Source: Siphonodentalium dalli
Lineage: Eukaryota > Mollusca > Scaphopoda > Gadilida > Siphonodentaliidae
Direction of reading: 5' to 3'
Assembly: GCA_032622095.1 (NCBI GenBank)
Contig: CP136069.1
Coordinates: 81,552,958-81,616,957 of the forward strand
Length of the DNA stretch: 64,000 bases
This document shows, piece by piece, positions 45,439-57,813 of the stretch (within the stretch, counting starts at the first letter, position 1; every line of letters begins with the position of its first letter). Position numbers and translations under genes: made by a program. A model generated the notes under the pieces. It was not told the DNA's origin. It was given only the letters and a program-made list of their open reading frames with translations, and made no database searches.

Positions 45439-45893
45439 CACGGTGGGGAATCACGTGGTTTCGAGTTGATGAGTATCACGCATTCAAAATGGCCGAGGCG
45501 ATCTAAATCGCGACCAGAAGCGAGGAAAAAAGCATAATAAACTAAGATATGACATATTGTATAGTATTTTGACAGCTACGAGCAGATGCTGTACTATCTT
45601 TCACATTGTTTGCTCTGACATTTTGACCAAAGTTGTCAGTCGAAGGATTTTCCAAGATGTATGGACTGGTGTATTCCACGCACCTCCGACTGGCAACTTT
45701 GGTCAGAATGTTATCGAAAAAGAAAAGTATTTCGGAACAAATAAGGTATCAACTTGTTTCAAAAATAAACCAGCATATGCTCGTAACAGTCATATGTTTT
45801 GTGTCATTTCCTCGTATATTATGATTTGGTGTGTTTGCACATTTTGAATGCGTGGTACTCACCAACTTCGAAACCACGTGATTTCCCACCGTG
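45439..45893. mobile_element. CACGGTGGGG TIR element, 455 bp
   Basis: Terminal inverted repeats of about 55 bp (CACGGTGGGGAATCACGTGG, then a GTTTCGA..GTATCACGCATTCAAAA-like block, and its inverse at the right) sit in ATATA-rich flanks, which suggests TA or ATATA targets as for Tc1/mariner-type elements. A second internal inverted pair, TTTGACCAAAGTTGTCAGTC (about 45623) and GACTGGCAACTTTGGTCAGA (about 45690), makes a smaller hairpin. The overlapping 96- and 63-codon frames are not recognised. One end of the family is also at 9006. Confidence 0.82.
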
Positions 45894-46169
45894 ATATAAC
45901 TCAATACATGGATAGCGTGTTCGATTTGTATAGTCGCGGTCAACACAGAGCAGTTTATGAGTTCGAAGCTCGTCGGCGGACTGCTGAGTTTCATAATAGT
46001 GCCTAGGTTTCAAATTAAGCGGAGGACGACTGTAGTGTTATACGCCGTTCAAATTTAGCGCCCATATCGTAGTGCATGACTCACTATTTGTATATATTCT
46101 CCAAATTCGATGGAGGTGAACAATAAACAATTGTCATACTGCTAGACATGCCATGTTCACATACATGTA

Positions 46170-46265
46170 TGTGTTTATTAATAAATTTTTTTTATTATGA
46201 ATTGTATTGTAGGGCATACTGCCTTTATTGGTGTTTATGCAAATAAATCGTATCGTATCGTACTG
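46170..46265 (+). mobile_element. LINE 3' end with (ATCGT)n tail
   Basis: TTGTAGGGCATACTGCCTTT..GGTGTTTATGCAAATAAA is followed by TCGTATCGTATCGTA. A short 3' remnant with a pentanucleotide tail is characteristic of some non-LTR retrotransposons. Confidence 0.55.
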
Positions 46266-47110
46266 GTGAGTATCAGAACATGTTCTGGTAAAACTATATA
46301 TAGAACAGCGCATGCGTGAGCAAATGGCTGCAGCCGGTTCAATTGTTGTGTTGTACACATGACTGGGGTAATAGTGTAATGTTTAAAAGGGTCTTAAGTA
46401 GTTATTAGTTAAGTGCTATATATAAACCGTGATTATTATTTATAACCAACTAAAATCATTGGTATATATATTTGACATGGCGTGCGCCGCGTTAAAAGCA
46501 TCAACATAGTACAGTATTATAATTCGGCGTTACGTGCGAATGGTTTACTCGTCACTGTCCGTATCTCACCACGACGGGTGCTGACGAAGACTGCATGTGA
46601 GCGGATATTGGTCGACCATGCGATGGCTACTTCAATAAATAGTGTGGCCGCTTCAAATTCACCCCCCAATGAAAACAGATTGAGACCATGCCGTTTTAAG
46701 TGGTATAGTATATGGTACTAGGGGAGGGCCGGTCAAACATGACGGGTGACAAACATGACATGCAGGAACATTGTGTACCTAATTAGTTTAAGCTGATAAT
46801 AAATGCTCTATTAGTGCATCTTTAAAGTCATTTCAGGATAACGGCACCTAGCGCGTGACATTTCCCGTGTCATGTTACCTCTGTGCACTAATTTCCCCAC
46901 ATATGTTCTGAGCTGATAATAAGCGCTCTTTTAATCACGCAATGTACATGTATCAGCTCCCATTTAAGTCCTCTGAGGTTGAATGCGCCTACGGTGCGCG
47001 GAGTTTGTCCGGAATTTATGGCGGACGCCGCCGAAAGCACATTCGTCGTTTGAGAAGGTAACGCGTTAATATCAATAAACACATCGCATTGATAACCTTT
47101 GGGTAACGCG
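46266..47110. other. intronic sequence with a short internal repeat
   Basis: AGCTGATAATAA(A/G)(T/C)GCTCT occurs at about 46790 and 46912, each near a CAGCTC/CATGT-rich stretch, perhaps a decayed duplication. ACGCGTTA motifs occur at about 47061 and 47105. No gene recognised. Confidence 0.4.
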
Positions 47111-47312
47111 TTATAACTTATAGCTCAGGTCGTCTTTTACCGATTGGCCTGAAAATTTGCGTGTCGTATTCGAAGATGTGCCTCAGGACATGGTCAAAAT
47201 TTGGGCACAATCGGAAATGAGGGTGGAATATTTTTAACCCGCCAAAATCGTGACAGATAAACACAGAGACACACAGAGAGACAAACACTTGGCTTGTATA
47301 TATATATATAAT
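47111..47312 (-). mobile_element. short retroelement-like tail
   Basis: A CTGAAAATTTGCGTGTCGTA-type body, then AAAATCGTGACAGATAAACA, a CACAGAGAGACAAAC tract and a TATATATA tail, the same body-polyCA-TATA plan as the other dispersed repeats here. Strand uncertain. Confidence 0.4.
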
Positions 47313-49084
47313 GGCGAGTAAGCTATCGGCAAATGGCAATTGTGGTCAATTGTGTACCTAATCAACGTCTAATCGACTACACCAATCAAGGCAGACCAAG
47401 TTGAAGCCCAACAAAGATTCGCCGTTGTCATCTCATGAATAATGCATGAGTAGAAACCCATTTATCATCGCGGCTGTTTTGTACCTCGGTTGGTGCCGCT
47501 CATACAATCGCCACAGTCATACGAAAGTAAATCAGCGCTGAGGGGGAGCGATATGGAAATCACAGAGCACTTTGATGGATACGCCGTGAAAAGTGAATTA
47601 TTAATTCCAATGAAAACAATAGGTGGTCTCTGGGGTGAGTTCATCTACCACGACCGAGTGCACATTGTACAAGAACATGCAGAGGGTGCATGCTGGAGAG
47701 TGATCGCGGAAATTTACACGAATAAGCCTAAGCTTACCGTAAGATCGCTTTATCTCTTATTACGCCCTGTTATTATTATTACGGCTATGCTGGTCTGGCC
47801 CTGCCAATGGAGTTATGGGGATATCTCGCAGAACAGCACATTTCGGGTTTCACACGATGGGAGTTATTTTAGGAAATATGATTAAAAATGTACTGTTATA
47901 TTGCGTACCGGTTAGAATTTTTGCAGGATGTATGTTATTCGCGGATGTATCTTTGTGGATGTCTGATCGTGTCTCATTGTTGCCGTATGTAACTTTTATG
48001 ACCGCGTTAATTGTTTCGATATTTAGATGTGAACAATGGCTGGGCCGCTCTTGAAGATTTTATTGCGGGAACACAATGCATAACATAACAGCTAACATTG
48101 CTGATGAAGTATTTCTCAGTTGAAATATGGACTAATTAAGGTCGTATTGCGAAGTATCGGGTGTGTATTTAATCTGATTAGTAGATTTTTGGTCCGCATT
48201 TAGAGGGTTTCTGGTGTGATGAATAAGAAACCTTCTGTGATAATATTTTGCCTTAGTTGTTGTAATATTTTGAAGGATTAGTTGTTTTAACGGAATTCTG
48301 AGGTGGTGCATTCATGAAACCAATATATTTTATATTATATGTATATATGCCTAATAATATGATCAGGAGGGCGGTATTTCACCGTATTTGTATGTAGATA
48401 TATACTCGGATAGTATCTGGTGTGGGCGAATGTGGGATCATGCATCGTCGAACAATACATAGGCGGGTCTATTGGTGATTCTTTCATTGATGTTTATATA
48501 CAAGGGATGACCCTGCTGTAAATGAACATATTTAAATCGCGCGCTTGTAATTTATTCGGCTATTTTAATGCATGTCTATTCTTGAAGTCGGACCACTACG
48601 TCCAAACAGATATCTCAACCATGGTTAACGCATCTCAATGAAATTTGATATGGAAGCGCGTCATAACTGGACATTCAAATGCATGTGGGTCAAACGCGGT
48701 GTTGTTCGAATACCCATTCTATAGTTGAAATGTCTATTATTTTGTCTCAAGACACGTAGATCACAACCACTGTGAGTGAGGTGTAGGGAAGTCTCGGTCC
48801 TGACTCAGTCGCTCTGCTCCGTGTATCCCCGCCTCTGTCGGGGTGTTTCGCAGCGGAGACTAGTAGCTGGGAATGAGTCCACGTGTGGGGAGGGAGGTAT
48901 GCACCGGATGACAGCCCCGCTCTGGCTGTGACGATGCGGCTCTTTCGTATCACCAACATCATTATTGGGATGCTTATGTGATATAATAATTTCAAGGGAA
49001 TATTGTTTCAAACAACCAGCCAGACATTCATCAAAGCCATCACCGAGGCGGATAATCATTGATGCATCGAGTTTCATTATTCTG
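47313..49084. other. intronic sequence, unrecognised frames
   Basis: Plus frames at 47490-47885 (131 codons, starting MVPLIQSPQ) and 47815-48054 and minus frames at 48747-49077 show no domain, repeat similarity or clear splice borders. The 131-codon frame reads more protein-like than most in the window but I cannot support it as a gene. Confidence 0.3.
48303..48370 (+). repeat. dispersed repeat pair, copy 1
   Basis: TGAAACCAATATATTTTATA, with CATTC upstream and an ATAATATATGATC-like end, recurs at 50878..50945. Confidence 0.6.
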
Positions 49085-49091
49085 TATACCG

Positions 49092-49644
49092 CAGGGGGGG
49101 GGGTGAAAAAATTTCTTCCGGCACGTATGCCGGGGTGGGTGGGTGGTCAAAGCCACCAACAAGCAATTTTTTCCGCAACTAAAAAAAAAAATTCCGGCTT
49201 GTTTTTAGTGTTTTGGCAATGAGTTGGGCTTCAAAACCACTTTGAATCAGTTTGAATGAGAGAAATAATGTAATTCTAACTGGTAAACTGACTGCAGGCA
49301 GTTATCGTGTTGTATTTTGTTGCAAATTTTGAAATCCAAGATGGCCGCTGGCAGCCATGTTTTTTTGGCCGAATGACCTCAAAATTACTCATTCCTATTT
49401 ACATGTCCATGTTAACATCCATGATAAATAGTATGCACAGAAATTCATATACAGCTGTTTACAGGGAATTTCCCCCCACAAACCTCTGTTTTAGTGTTAA
49501 AAGGGGGGGTGGGTGTCAAAAAATGGTCGGAAAAAACGGCCGAAAACGGAAAAAAAATTGGCGGTGGGGGTGGGTGGGTACAAAAAATGATCGAAAGGGA
49601 AAAAATGCCATACGTGCCTGAAATTTTTTTCCGACCCCCCCCTG
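49092..49644. mobile_element. CAGGGGG TIR element, 553 bp, with 7-bp target duplication
   Basis: CAGGGGGGGGGG at the left and the inverse CCCCCCCTG at the right, each followed inwards by AAAAAATTTC..GGCACGTATG-type sequence, are flanked by perfect TATACCG repeats (49085-49091 and 49645-49651). The interior contains G-runs alternating with A-runs, giving frames of 70-104 codons rich in Gly/Lys or Pro that are not credible genes. Confidence 0.8.
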
Positions 49645-49866
49645 TATACCGTTCCATTATAACTCATCAAACCGCCTGTTTGTTTTGTAATCGAGATATG
49701 ATGGCTTCATCAAGTTCTTTTACAAGCTTAACACGCTGATAATAACATTGGACCAACACGGTGATATAAGATGACAGCAATTATGTATGATATACCAATT
49801 TAGAGAACATATATAGGCTATAGCTTCTATCCAGCATTCCCTCTCGCAATAAATAGCATATATTAA

Positions 49867-50119
49867 CCTTTTATATACAAAATACTCATTACGAGTAGTT
49901 CCCTTTGGAAATGTTCAGATAATAAGTCCAACAAAAAGGTAGTTTGTCGAAATTATTATCATCTAAAAAATTCCCACCAATGAATTTTTCCGCACTTGTA
50001 TTATAATTTCGGCTGTCGTCTGTTGATATATCCTTAACATCCCTCCAAATGAACAATGGACCATTCCAATTTATACAGTTATAAGTGGATGCGAGAATCC
50101 ATTTAGTATATAGCAAGGG
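49867..50119. mobile_element. CCCTTT-type TTAA MITE, 253 bp
   Basis: Perfect TTAA borders (49863-49866 and 50120-50123). Left end CCTTTTATATACAAAATACTC..GAGTAGTTCCC, right end GAATCCATTTAGTATA..AAGGG. The middle carries a decayed inverted copy of the left arm (AAATTATTATCATCTAAAAAATTCCCA). This is the best reference for the ancestor of the 69-bp array at 57814..63902. Confidence 0.82.
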
Positions 50120-50877
50120 TTAAAGTTAAAGAATTTCGTAGGCAATTGACCGAACTATAGAAAACAAGCTATATTCTATCCAAGGCCTTCTTTATTTGTT
50201 GTAGAACAAAGTTATTATACATATTTTATTACATTCCTACGTGTGATTTACCTTAATTTCTCGAGTTATTACAAATGATAATTTCACTAGTCAATTATGT
50301 CACTTTAACTATTGCGTTATGTATTCATACGCACTACCGAAATGTATGCGTCATGGGTATAATGGCGGTATTATTCGGATATCTGGTAAATCGGATGTTT
50401 ATAGTGGAATAAAATAAACAACTGAAAAACATCACTTAATTCAACTGGTGACATGAACTAATTCATTCGAGGCATGGACTATTTTGTGAAAACCCTCGGG
50501 AGCAGTGTATCATCATCAAAGACAGTTGCTGTCACCCGCTCCCAGATTGAGAAAGTAATTCCGTCTTTTTATATCATAGAATTGAGATGAGAGGAAATGA
50601 TCAACTGAGACTTGTCGATGCCACTGAATGCGTCAGCCATGCTCGAGTATAATATAATGCTCGTTGTTTTTTCCGCGCTCCGCGTGTATAATGTTCTGCT
50701 GTTTCTTAATTACATTGGGCGCATGGGCGTTTTATTTATAGAATAGGAATTTTTTGACGGATTTTTAAAGTCGAACTGCGACCCGGAGGCCGACTCCGGT
50801 AAAAGGTGTAGTTGGGAATTTCAATTTCAATTGTTATTCAGATGCCAAGAAGTGCAAGGCGATTAATTCTATAAGTT

Positions 50878-50945
50878 GGTCATTCGTGAAACCAATATAT
50901 TTTATATTCTATAATTACAATCATGGGTATATAATATATGATCTC
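50878..50945 (+). repeat. dispersed repeat pair, copy 2
   Basis: Same TGAAACCAATATATTTTATA core as 48303..48370. Confidence 0.6.
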
Positions 50946-52119
50946 AGGGAACCCGGGGAAATCGTCAACAATAAAATGTCGTATCGCATGACTTACGTCA
51001 TTTATAATTCTACAATGTCGTAAAAACCATAAACATGTTTTTCTTATCAACATTGAGATATATTAATAATTATGAAAGTTTACCTTTTATAACAACTGTG
51101 CAAGATATAAAGGATTATCATGCGATGGTGTTGGTTGACACAAATGCTATTTCCAGAGATAATAGTTGGTTGTGTCTCCCGTAAAATTCAATTTTTATTA
51201 GGATAGGAAATTTAGAAGCTGCTAATTGCAAAGCGCTGTGAAGGGATGTTTACCTGCGCTTCCCGTATACTATATTGCTTTATACCACTTGGCCAACAGC
51301 CAGGGCCATTCAAAGACATTAAACATATGCAAGCATGAATAAACCATTACCCAAAGGACATTCAAAGCACGGACGTTGAACGGTGATATCTAGATACCAA
51401 CCTGAGAGAACAGAGCGCAACGAGCCGTCATATCTATTGGAAATGAACACTGATGCTCAAAGCATGAGGTAGGTAAAAACTTCCACCTTAGACAGGTTGA
51501 CATATGCCATACTAATGATACGTGTTCAGCTTGTAGGAATCATAACTCTGTACGTTTTTATGCAATGCGTGTTGGTTTTATTTCTTGGCCACTCTCCCAC
51601 CGACTGTCATGTTGCAGCCAGCAAGTCTGAACAAGTCACGATTATAGTTCTCGAGCGTCCGAAACATATGTTAAACAAGTTAAAGATGCAATTTCTCTTT
51701 CCGGCACCACATCGAGCAACAGTAACATAATTTCTATGATACCTATATTTTGAAGTCTCCTGAACGCTTGCAATAATATTCCTATTAATGTCATGGGTAT
51801 AATGAAATATAATAACAGAGAACGGTCTGCATGGCGATATACATGTAACATTTAAATATTAGTTAAAAAGATTTTTAATCGGAAAAATATACGCAAACAT
51901 CGCATCTGAACAGTATAATGTCCTGGAAATAGCTATATATTTTCTGTTCCTGTTCGTGGGATTTTTTTTTAATGAAAACAACTTCCAGGTGACAAAAGAT
52001 CCTTGTATATATTACGTATATATGTTGGTTTGTCTGGTTTCTCTGGCAAAATTATTATTTTATTCTCCTAAATGGAAGAACGTTTGGCGAAGAGACACAC
52101 AATCTTTACTTTCAGTCAT

Positions 52120-52172
52120 GGTTAATGGACGAGCTACTGGGCGTAGCCAATCCAGTAGCGAGTCCATTAACC
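52120..52172. repeat. 53-bp hairpin
   Basis: GGTTAATGGACGAGCTACTGG and CCAGTAGCGAGTCCATTAACC pair at 19 of 21 positions around an 11-base loop. Too short to assign to a family; it may be a MITE end pair or a structured RNA. Confidence 0.7.
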
Positions 52173-53314
52173 GACTTAAAACACAGTTTTATAATATACA
52201 ATGAGAAATTACTTTGAAAACATCCGATAAATATCGAAAAATGAGACGTTTATGAACGTTTTTCAGGGGGGAGGGGGTGGTCCTTGGTAAACAGCAAAAC
52301 AACGCCCATTGACACGGCTCGAGTGAGTGGAAACTGCATGTGGATTTTGTCGCGGTAACAATTGTCCAGGAACATGCATATGTCCAGTACAGCTTTGTTC
52401 GAAATTAAACTTCGATATACGCAAACATTTAATAAAATATATGTTTTCGCTGTAAATATAACGTAGCATATATACGTAATATATTCTGTCAACGCAAGAA
52501 TGGATGTTAGGATAGTTTTGACTCGCGAATTATCAGAGTAATATCGTTCGGCACAGAAGAATAGTAACTCTATTATACTGACGTGTTATGTTTGAATGTG
52601 AAAGGTACAACTGGTATGCAAATTAACATGCTGCCCTTTCTGACAATGAATTGTATGACGTGGGGTTTATAAGCCCTATGCAGATGTTTGTTATTGTGGG
52701 CGGGTGCTAGAAGTGAGCTATTTCTCGAATAGATGTCCCCGTGGGAGTTCGTGCATACATCGGGAGACATGACCATTCCAGATCACGAATGTCTACTTGT
52801 TGTATAAAGAATAGTATAAAATGCCCATTTCGACGTAGAACAAAGAAGCTAGGTTTCAACTGCGTATATGTCCTTCAGTTTTTTAAAAATAAATCTCGAT
52901 AAAGATTTATTGCCACTTTTATAAAGACACTTGAAAGCTAAGCGTTTCATCCATTTCCTATAACAGTCACGTTGCTTATACGTCTAACTAAAACCACAAG
53001 GCAGTGTTCTGTCTCCTGGCTACGCTGGTCCGGATTGTTATCACGTACACACAATGTAAGGAAACTTATATATTTTTCAATTTAAGACTTTTGTCGGTTA
53101 CGTTCATTCTTCAGTTTTCTGAGAAACTGGTCTGTCTATAGATTCATTTGGAAATTGACCGGATCAAAACAAAATGAATTGTAACCTACAAATTTAAGTC
53201 TAACATAAAATACTAGATTTGACGCATTATGTATACTTGATGGTATATTGGTCAGACCAACATAGTGAGGGGACTGAACTCTACCTTGAAGTTTGCGTCT
53301 ATGTAACTATGTAT

Positions 53315-53826
53315 AGATCATGCCATGAATCTATACCCTGGTTAACGCACGTAGATATCATATTCCACCAGTACAAAACCTGGGAACGTTTTGAAGTTTT
53401 GACAGGGAACCTTATAAGGTCGATAAAATAACGTGGGGAATATATATCTTAGTTGTTAATTGTTCCTTAATAATGTACTTCACTATAGGTGAAGGTCCCA
53501 ACTCTAAATTGCATGCTTTTCTCTTACTTTTGTGAGCCGACATCGCAATAAACATCGAATTTATTACCCCAGGAGAAACACCATAATTCTAAGTGACCCA
53601 ACGCAAAATCGCTCACAAATTCACTTCGTCGTGAAATTTCGAGTTGAAACCTTCACCTATAGACAGTGAAGTACATTATTAAGGAACATAATTATAGTAA
53701 CTCAGAAATATATTCCCCGCGTTATTTTTCGACTTTATAAGGTTCCCTATCAAAACTTCAAAACGTTCCAAGGATTGTACGGATTGTACAGGCGTTAGCC
53801 AGAGTAGACATTCATGACATGATATA
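53315..53826. mobile_element. foldback element, copy 2
   Basis: Same family as 19836..20353: AGATCATGCCATGAATCTA and CCACCAGTACAAAACCTGGG at the left, GGCGTTAGCCAGAGTAG and CATTCATGACATGATATA at the right, with TGAAGGTCCCAACTC and its inverse inside. Confidence 0.78.
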
Positions 53827-54641
53827 TAACTAAGTATTGAGCTGCTCCATCCTACTGTCCAGTGGGTGTTTCGTCTCCGGGTTTGATACAGCCACGAGTG
53901 GCAGATCCATGCTCTCTGTCTGACCAGTAATTGCATGGACTGTCAATCAGCAATTCACGCGGAAGTATTCCTATAGCAATCCATTAATTCCCTATTCCAA
54001 TTCCGATCACATGAATCTCCTATCCCAGCTGGCCGGTTGTATAAGTAAATGTGATTGAATGGTCGCGTTCAATCCTTCAGCTCTGATTTGCCCAGAGGCG
54101 GACTCACCATGGACGCTTAACTAAAAACTCGATTAGGAAACTGACCATCGTGATGACAGATCAATTTTAGATGAACAGTGAAACCATTCAGTGCACGTTG
54201 TACCTCAAATCCGCGACGCCAAGAACAGCATGCCTCATGATGTCGCCCCACATGTCAGCTTTATACGACGAGATATCTTATGGGAACAAAATATTTGGAG
54301 GACAGAATGAATTTCACAAAACCTAGGATCAGTAACCATAATTTGTGTATTGAAAAAGATCGACATTTTCAACCGAAGAAGTCCCCTGAAGATCGAACAT
54401 GTATATGTACATTGTCAGAACAAACCAAAAATCATTGATGGATTTCACTTTATAATGAAATGTCCCTTATATGCTAAATTGAGAAATGAATATTTTGGGT
54501 GATGAATTTGGAATATATATTATGGATTTAGCACTATGACAGATAACAGATACAGCAATTTCGAAAATCCCAAACAGTAACTGTCGTGTATATAGTACAG
54601 TATTTCATCCAAATTGATAGCATCTTATATATATATATTAT
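53827..54641. other. spacer, nothing recognised
   Basis: No coding signal or repeat ends up to the next cluster. Confidence 0.4.
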
Positions 54642-56680
54642 ACTAGAAGGTGACCCGACTTCGTCCGGGCTTTGACCTTGAATTGACCATTTTGAAGGTC
54701 AAGGTCAGGTGGGGACAAACACCAACACCCCAAAAATGGTGGAAATCGGCCCAGCGGATACCGGGAAATCGGCCCAACGGATACCGAGATACCCTATGCA
54801 TCAAATTTCGTCCGTAAAAATCCGCCAGTTTAACCCGATTTGATTTCCACTCAAGTATATAAACGCGCCTCATATACACACGCTCATTAATGATCAAGTT
54901 TCAACTTAAAGATAAATTACCATCGGTGCCCGAGATATCGCCAAGACGTCTGAAACAGTCAAATGCATCGGCCGGTTAAGCGTTAACGTGATCTAAAGTT
55001 ATGACCTCTAACGACGTCATAGAAGTTACGCATTGTTTTTATCCTGATGGAAGATAGTACAACTTCTTCTTGATAATTGAGGCAGATAACTAAAACGGAT
55101 ACATACGCATTATATATCGTTGGAAAGAGGAAACACGAAAGATTCTCACAGTGTCATTATTATGACTGGCATTTTATTATTCGCGCTGTTTCGAATCGAT
55201 TTGTAAGCACCGAACTCAAATGAAAGTCCCGTAACACAGCGTAAAAACAGATTTGACCTCGGCACGTGAAAAGTTTACCTCGGATCTGAACATTAATATG
55301 CCTATGCCACTTCCCGACCGATAGTAACCTCACATACGAAGTTTCATCGAAATCGGCTAGGCCGTTTTCGAGTCCATCGCGATCACACACACACACACAG
55401 ACACACACACACACACACATATATTCTAAAATATATAACAGACTAGAAGGTGACCCGACTTCGTCCGGGCTTTGACCTTGAATTGTCCATTTTGAAGGTC
55501 AAGGTCAAGTGGGGTCACGATTTGACAAGTCCAAAAACACTGCCCGGACAAAAGTACCCGACAAACGTGCCCGTCGAAATCCATCCGGTTTTACCCGATT
55601 TGACCTTGAATTGATCATTTTGAAGGTCAAGGTCTGGTCGGGGTCACGATTGGACACGTCCAAAACAATCAGTGGACAAAAGTAACCCCACGTATCAAAT
55701 TGCGTCGAAATCCCATCAATATTGGCGATTTGACCTTGAAGTTACCCGATTTCAAGGTCAATGTCACGTCGCACGGGCAAATGAATATGCTTATGAGACT
55801 CGCCATAAGAAATTACCCCCACATACCAAGTTTCATCGAAATCCCGTGATATTCGGGCGTTTGATCTTGAAATGACCCGATTTCAAGGTCAAGGTCACGT
55901 CGCACGGACAAATTAATATGCTTATGTTCGTCCCCGGCAGAAAATACCCCCACATACCAAGTTTCACCGAAATCGGGTGGGCCGTTTTTGAGTTCATCGC
56001 GAACACACAGACAGACACACAGACAGACACACAGACACACAGATCTTCCAAAATATATAATAGACTAGAAGGTGACCCGACTTCGTCCGGGCTTTGAGCT
56101 TGAATTGTCCATTTTGAAGGTCAAGGTCAAGTGGGGTCACGATTTGACCAGTCCAAAAACACTGCCCGGACAAAAGTACCCGACAAACGTGCCCGTCGAA
56201 ATCCATCCGGTTTTACCCGATTTGACCTTGAATTGATCATTTTGAAGGTCAAGGTCTGGTCGGGGTCACGATTGGACCCGTCCAAAACAATCGGTGGACA
56301 AAAGTAACCCCACGTATCAAATTTCGTCGAAATCCCATCAATATTGGCGATTTGACCTTGAAGTTACCAGATTTCAAGGTCAAGGTCACGTCGCACGGGC
56401 AAATGAATATGCTTATGAGACTCGCCATAAGAAAGTACCCCCACATACCAAGTTTCATCGAAATCCCGTGATATTCGGGCATTTGACCTTGAAATGACCC
56501 GATTTCAAGGTCAAGGTGACGTCGCACGGGCAAATCAATAGGCCTATGTTAACCCCCGGCCGAAAATACCCCCACGTACCAAGTTTCATCGAAATCGGGT
56601 CGGTCGTTTTTGAGTTCATCGATTACACACACACACACAGACAGATACACACACATATCTTTCAAAATATATAATAGATA
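54642..56680 (+). mobile_element. three AAGGTGACCCGACTTC repeats in tandem
   Basis: 54642-55438 is the diverged subtype also seen at 41722..42435. 55442-56062 and 56064-56680 are near-identical members of the main type. Each starts ACTAGAAGGTGACCCGACTT within the TATATAAT(A/C) tail of the preceding one, as in the 39-44 kb cluster, all on plus. Confidence 0.85.
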
Positions 56681-57211
56681 TGCGGCCCCTTTCAGCAACA
56701 TTTATTCAGCGACGGCCCTTTTGTGTGCACATTTTGATCGTTTAAACATTTTGATTAAAACAAAAATGAATGAATATTTTTTTAATTAAATTGTTTTAAA
56801 TAAAAAATTGAAAAACTAAAGCCGCTATAACCTCCACCAGGGTATACCGAGTCACCACACCAAATTTGGTTGAAATCTGTCCAAGAGTCTGGGAGAAAAC
56901 GCGAACAGCCAAACAGACATACCTTCTCTTATGCTTTTCATACACTTGTCCTAAATTACTCTTGTGTATAACGATTGCTGTAGTGGTTTTCATTTTAATA
57001 TTGGTGTACCCGTTGTACTAATTGAGACTATGCAGATGTATATAGGAACATGTGGGAGAATCTTTACAAAACATCTATCCGGTGGTTTGAAAATTAAATT
57101 ATCAGAATTGTTTTCAGGCACGACATGTGTAGAGCTATGAACATTTAATTCAGGATTAAGGTGAGACACCCCAACCCCACCATGTCACATCATACGCTCA
57201 AATAGAAGAGT
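56681..57211. other. spacer with one short retroelement-like tail
   Basis: About 56815-56945 holds CCAAATTTGGTTGAAATCTG and GCGAACAGCCAAACAGACATA, similar in plan to the tails of the other dispersed repeats. Nothing else supported. Confidence 0.4.
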
Positions 57212-57215
57212 TTGA

Positions 57216-57398
57216 CCTTTTCTATACTAAATACTCATTTATGGGTAGTTCCCTTAATAAATGTTCAGATAATAAGTTCAACAAACAACCATATAAATTA
57301 TATAGGTCGTTTGTTGAACATCCCTCGAAATTAATAATAGACAATTCCAATCTATACTTTTATAACTGAGTGGGAGAATCCATTTAGTATAGAAAGGG
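57216..57398. mobile_element. CCCTTT-type TTAA MITE, 183 bp
   Basis: The left border is TTGA (57212-57215, decayed) and the right is TTAA (57399-57402). The left arm CCTTTTCTATACTAAATACTC..AAATGTTCAGATAATAAG and the right end TTTAGTATAGAAAGGG are as in 49867..50119. The mid-part GTTTGTTGAACATCCCTC pairs with TTCAACAAACAACC. Confidence 0.82.
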
Positions 57399-57402
57399 TT
57401 AA

Positions 57403-57793
57403 TTGATCTAATATAACTATATTTAGCCAATGAACTGCGTGACGAAACGAACACCAATGTGACATCAAAACAAATTGAAAGATATTAAAAAATTAATTTT
57501 GTTTAATAAATGATCATCATTATCGTTATGCCTAGAGAACATTGCACACGATTATCAATGCACACAGGAACAAATCAAAGGCAATGAACACAATACTGCA
57601 TTTAAACATTGATAAAGCGGTTCAAAATAACAGCGGTTCCGCGGTATTCGTCGTCTCAAGGGAGTCACAAGCAATCTCAGTGATTGGCATTTGCCGTTCT
57701 AAAACTATCCAGAGACTGGAAAATCACTACGCGCAGACGTGTCAGTTTTGAGTTTGCTTTTCCTGCCTTCGCAGCGTATAGCACAAGAAAAAA
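57403..57793. other. spacer, nothing recognised
   Basis: A 69-codon plus frame (57542-57751) has no recognised domain. Confidence 0.4.
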
Positions 57794-57813
57794 TTAGCCC
57801 ATACTTTACCAAA
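57794..57813 (+). mobile_element. left end of the MITE that hosts the array
   Basis: TTAGCCCATACTTTACCAAA resembles the TTAACCC..TATACTAAA start of the CCCTTT-type MITEs (49867, 57216), directly followed by the array's first TACTC. Confidence 0.65.

Larger units (their letters stand above)
50124..53314. other. intronic sequence, largely unannotated
   Basis: Contains a dispersed-repeat copy (50878-50945) and a hairpin (52120-52172). Frames at 51497-51851, 51956-52204 and 52250-52492 show no domain. A 52.27-kb G-rich run (CAGGGGGGAGGGGGTGG) is present. Confidence 0.4.

Noticed and set aside
47490-47885. 131-codon ORF as a host gene
   Set aside because: Reads somewhat protein-like but has no recognised domain, no supporting splice signals, and no neighbours. 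Chance frames of this length are plausible in 64 kb.
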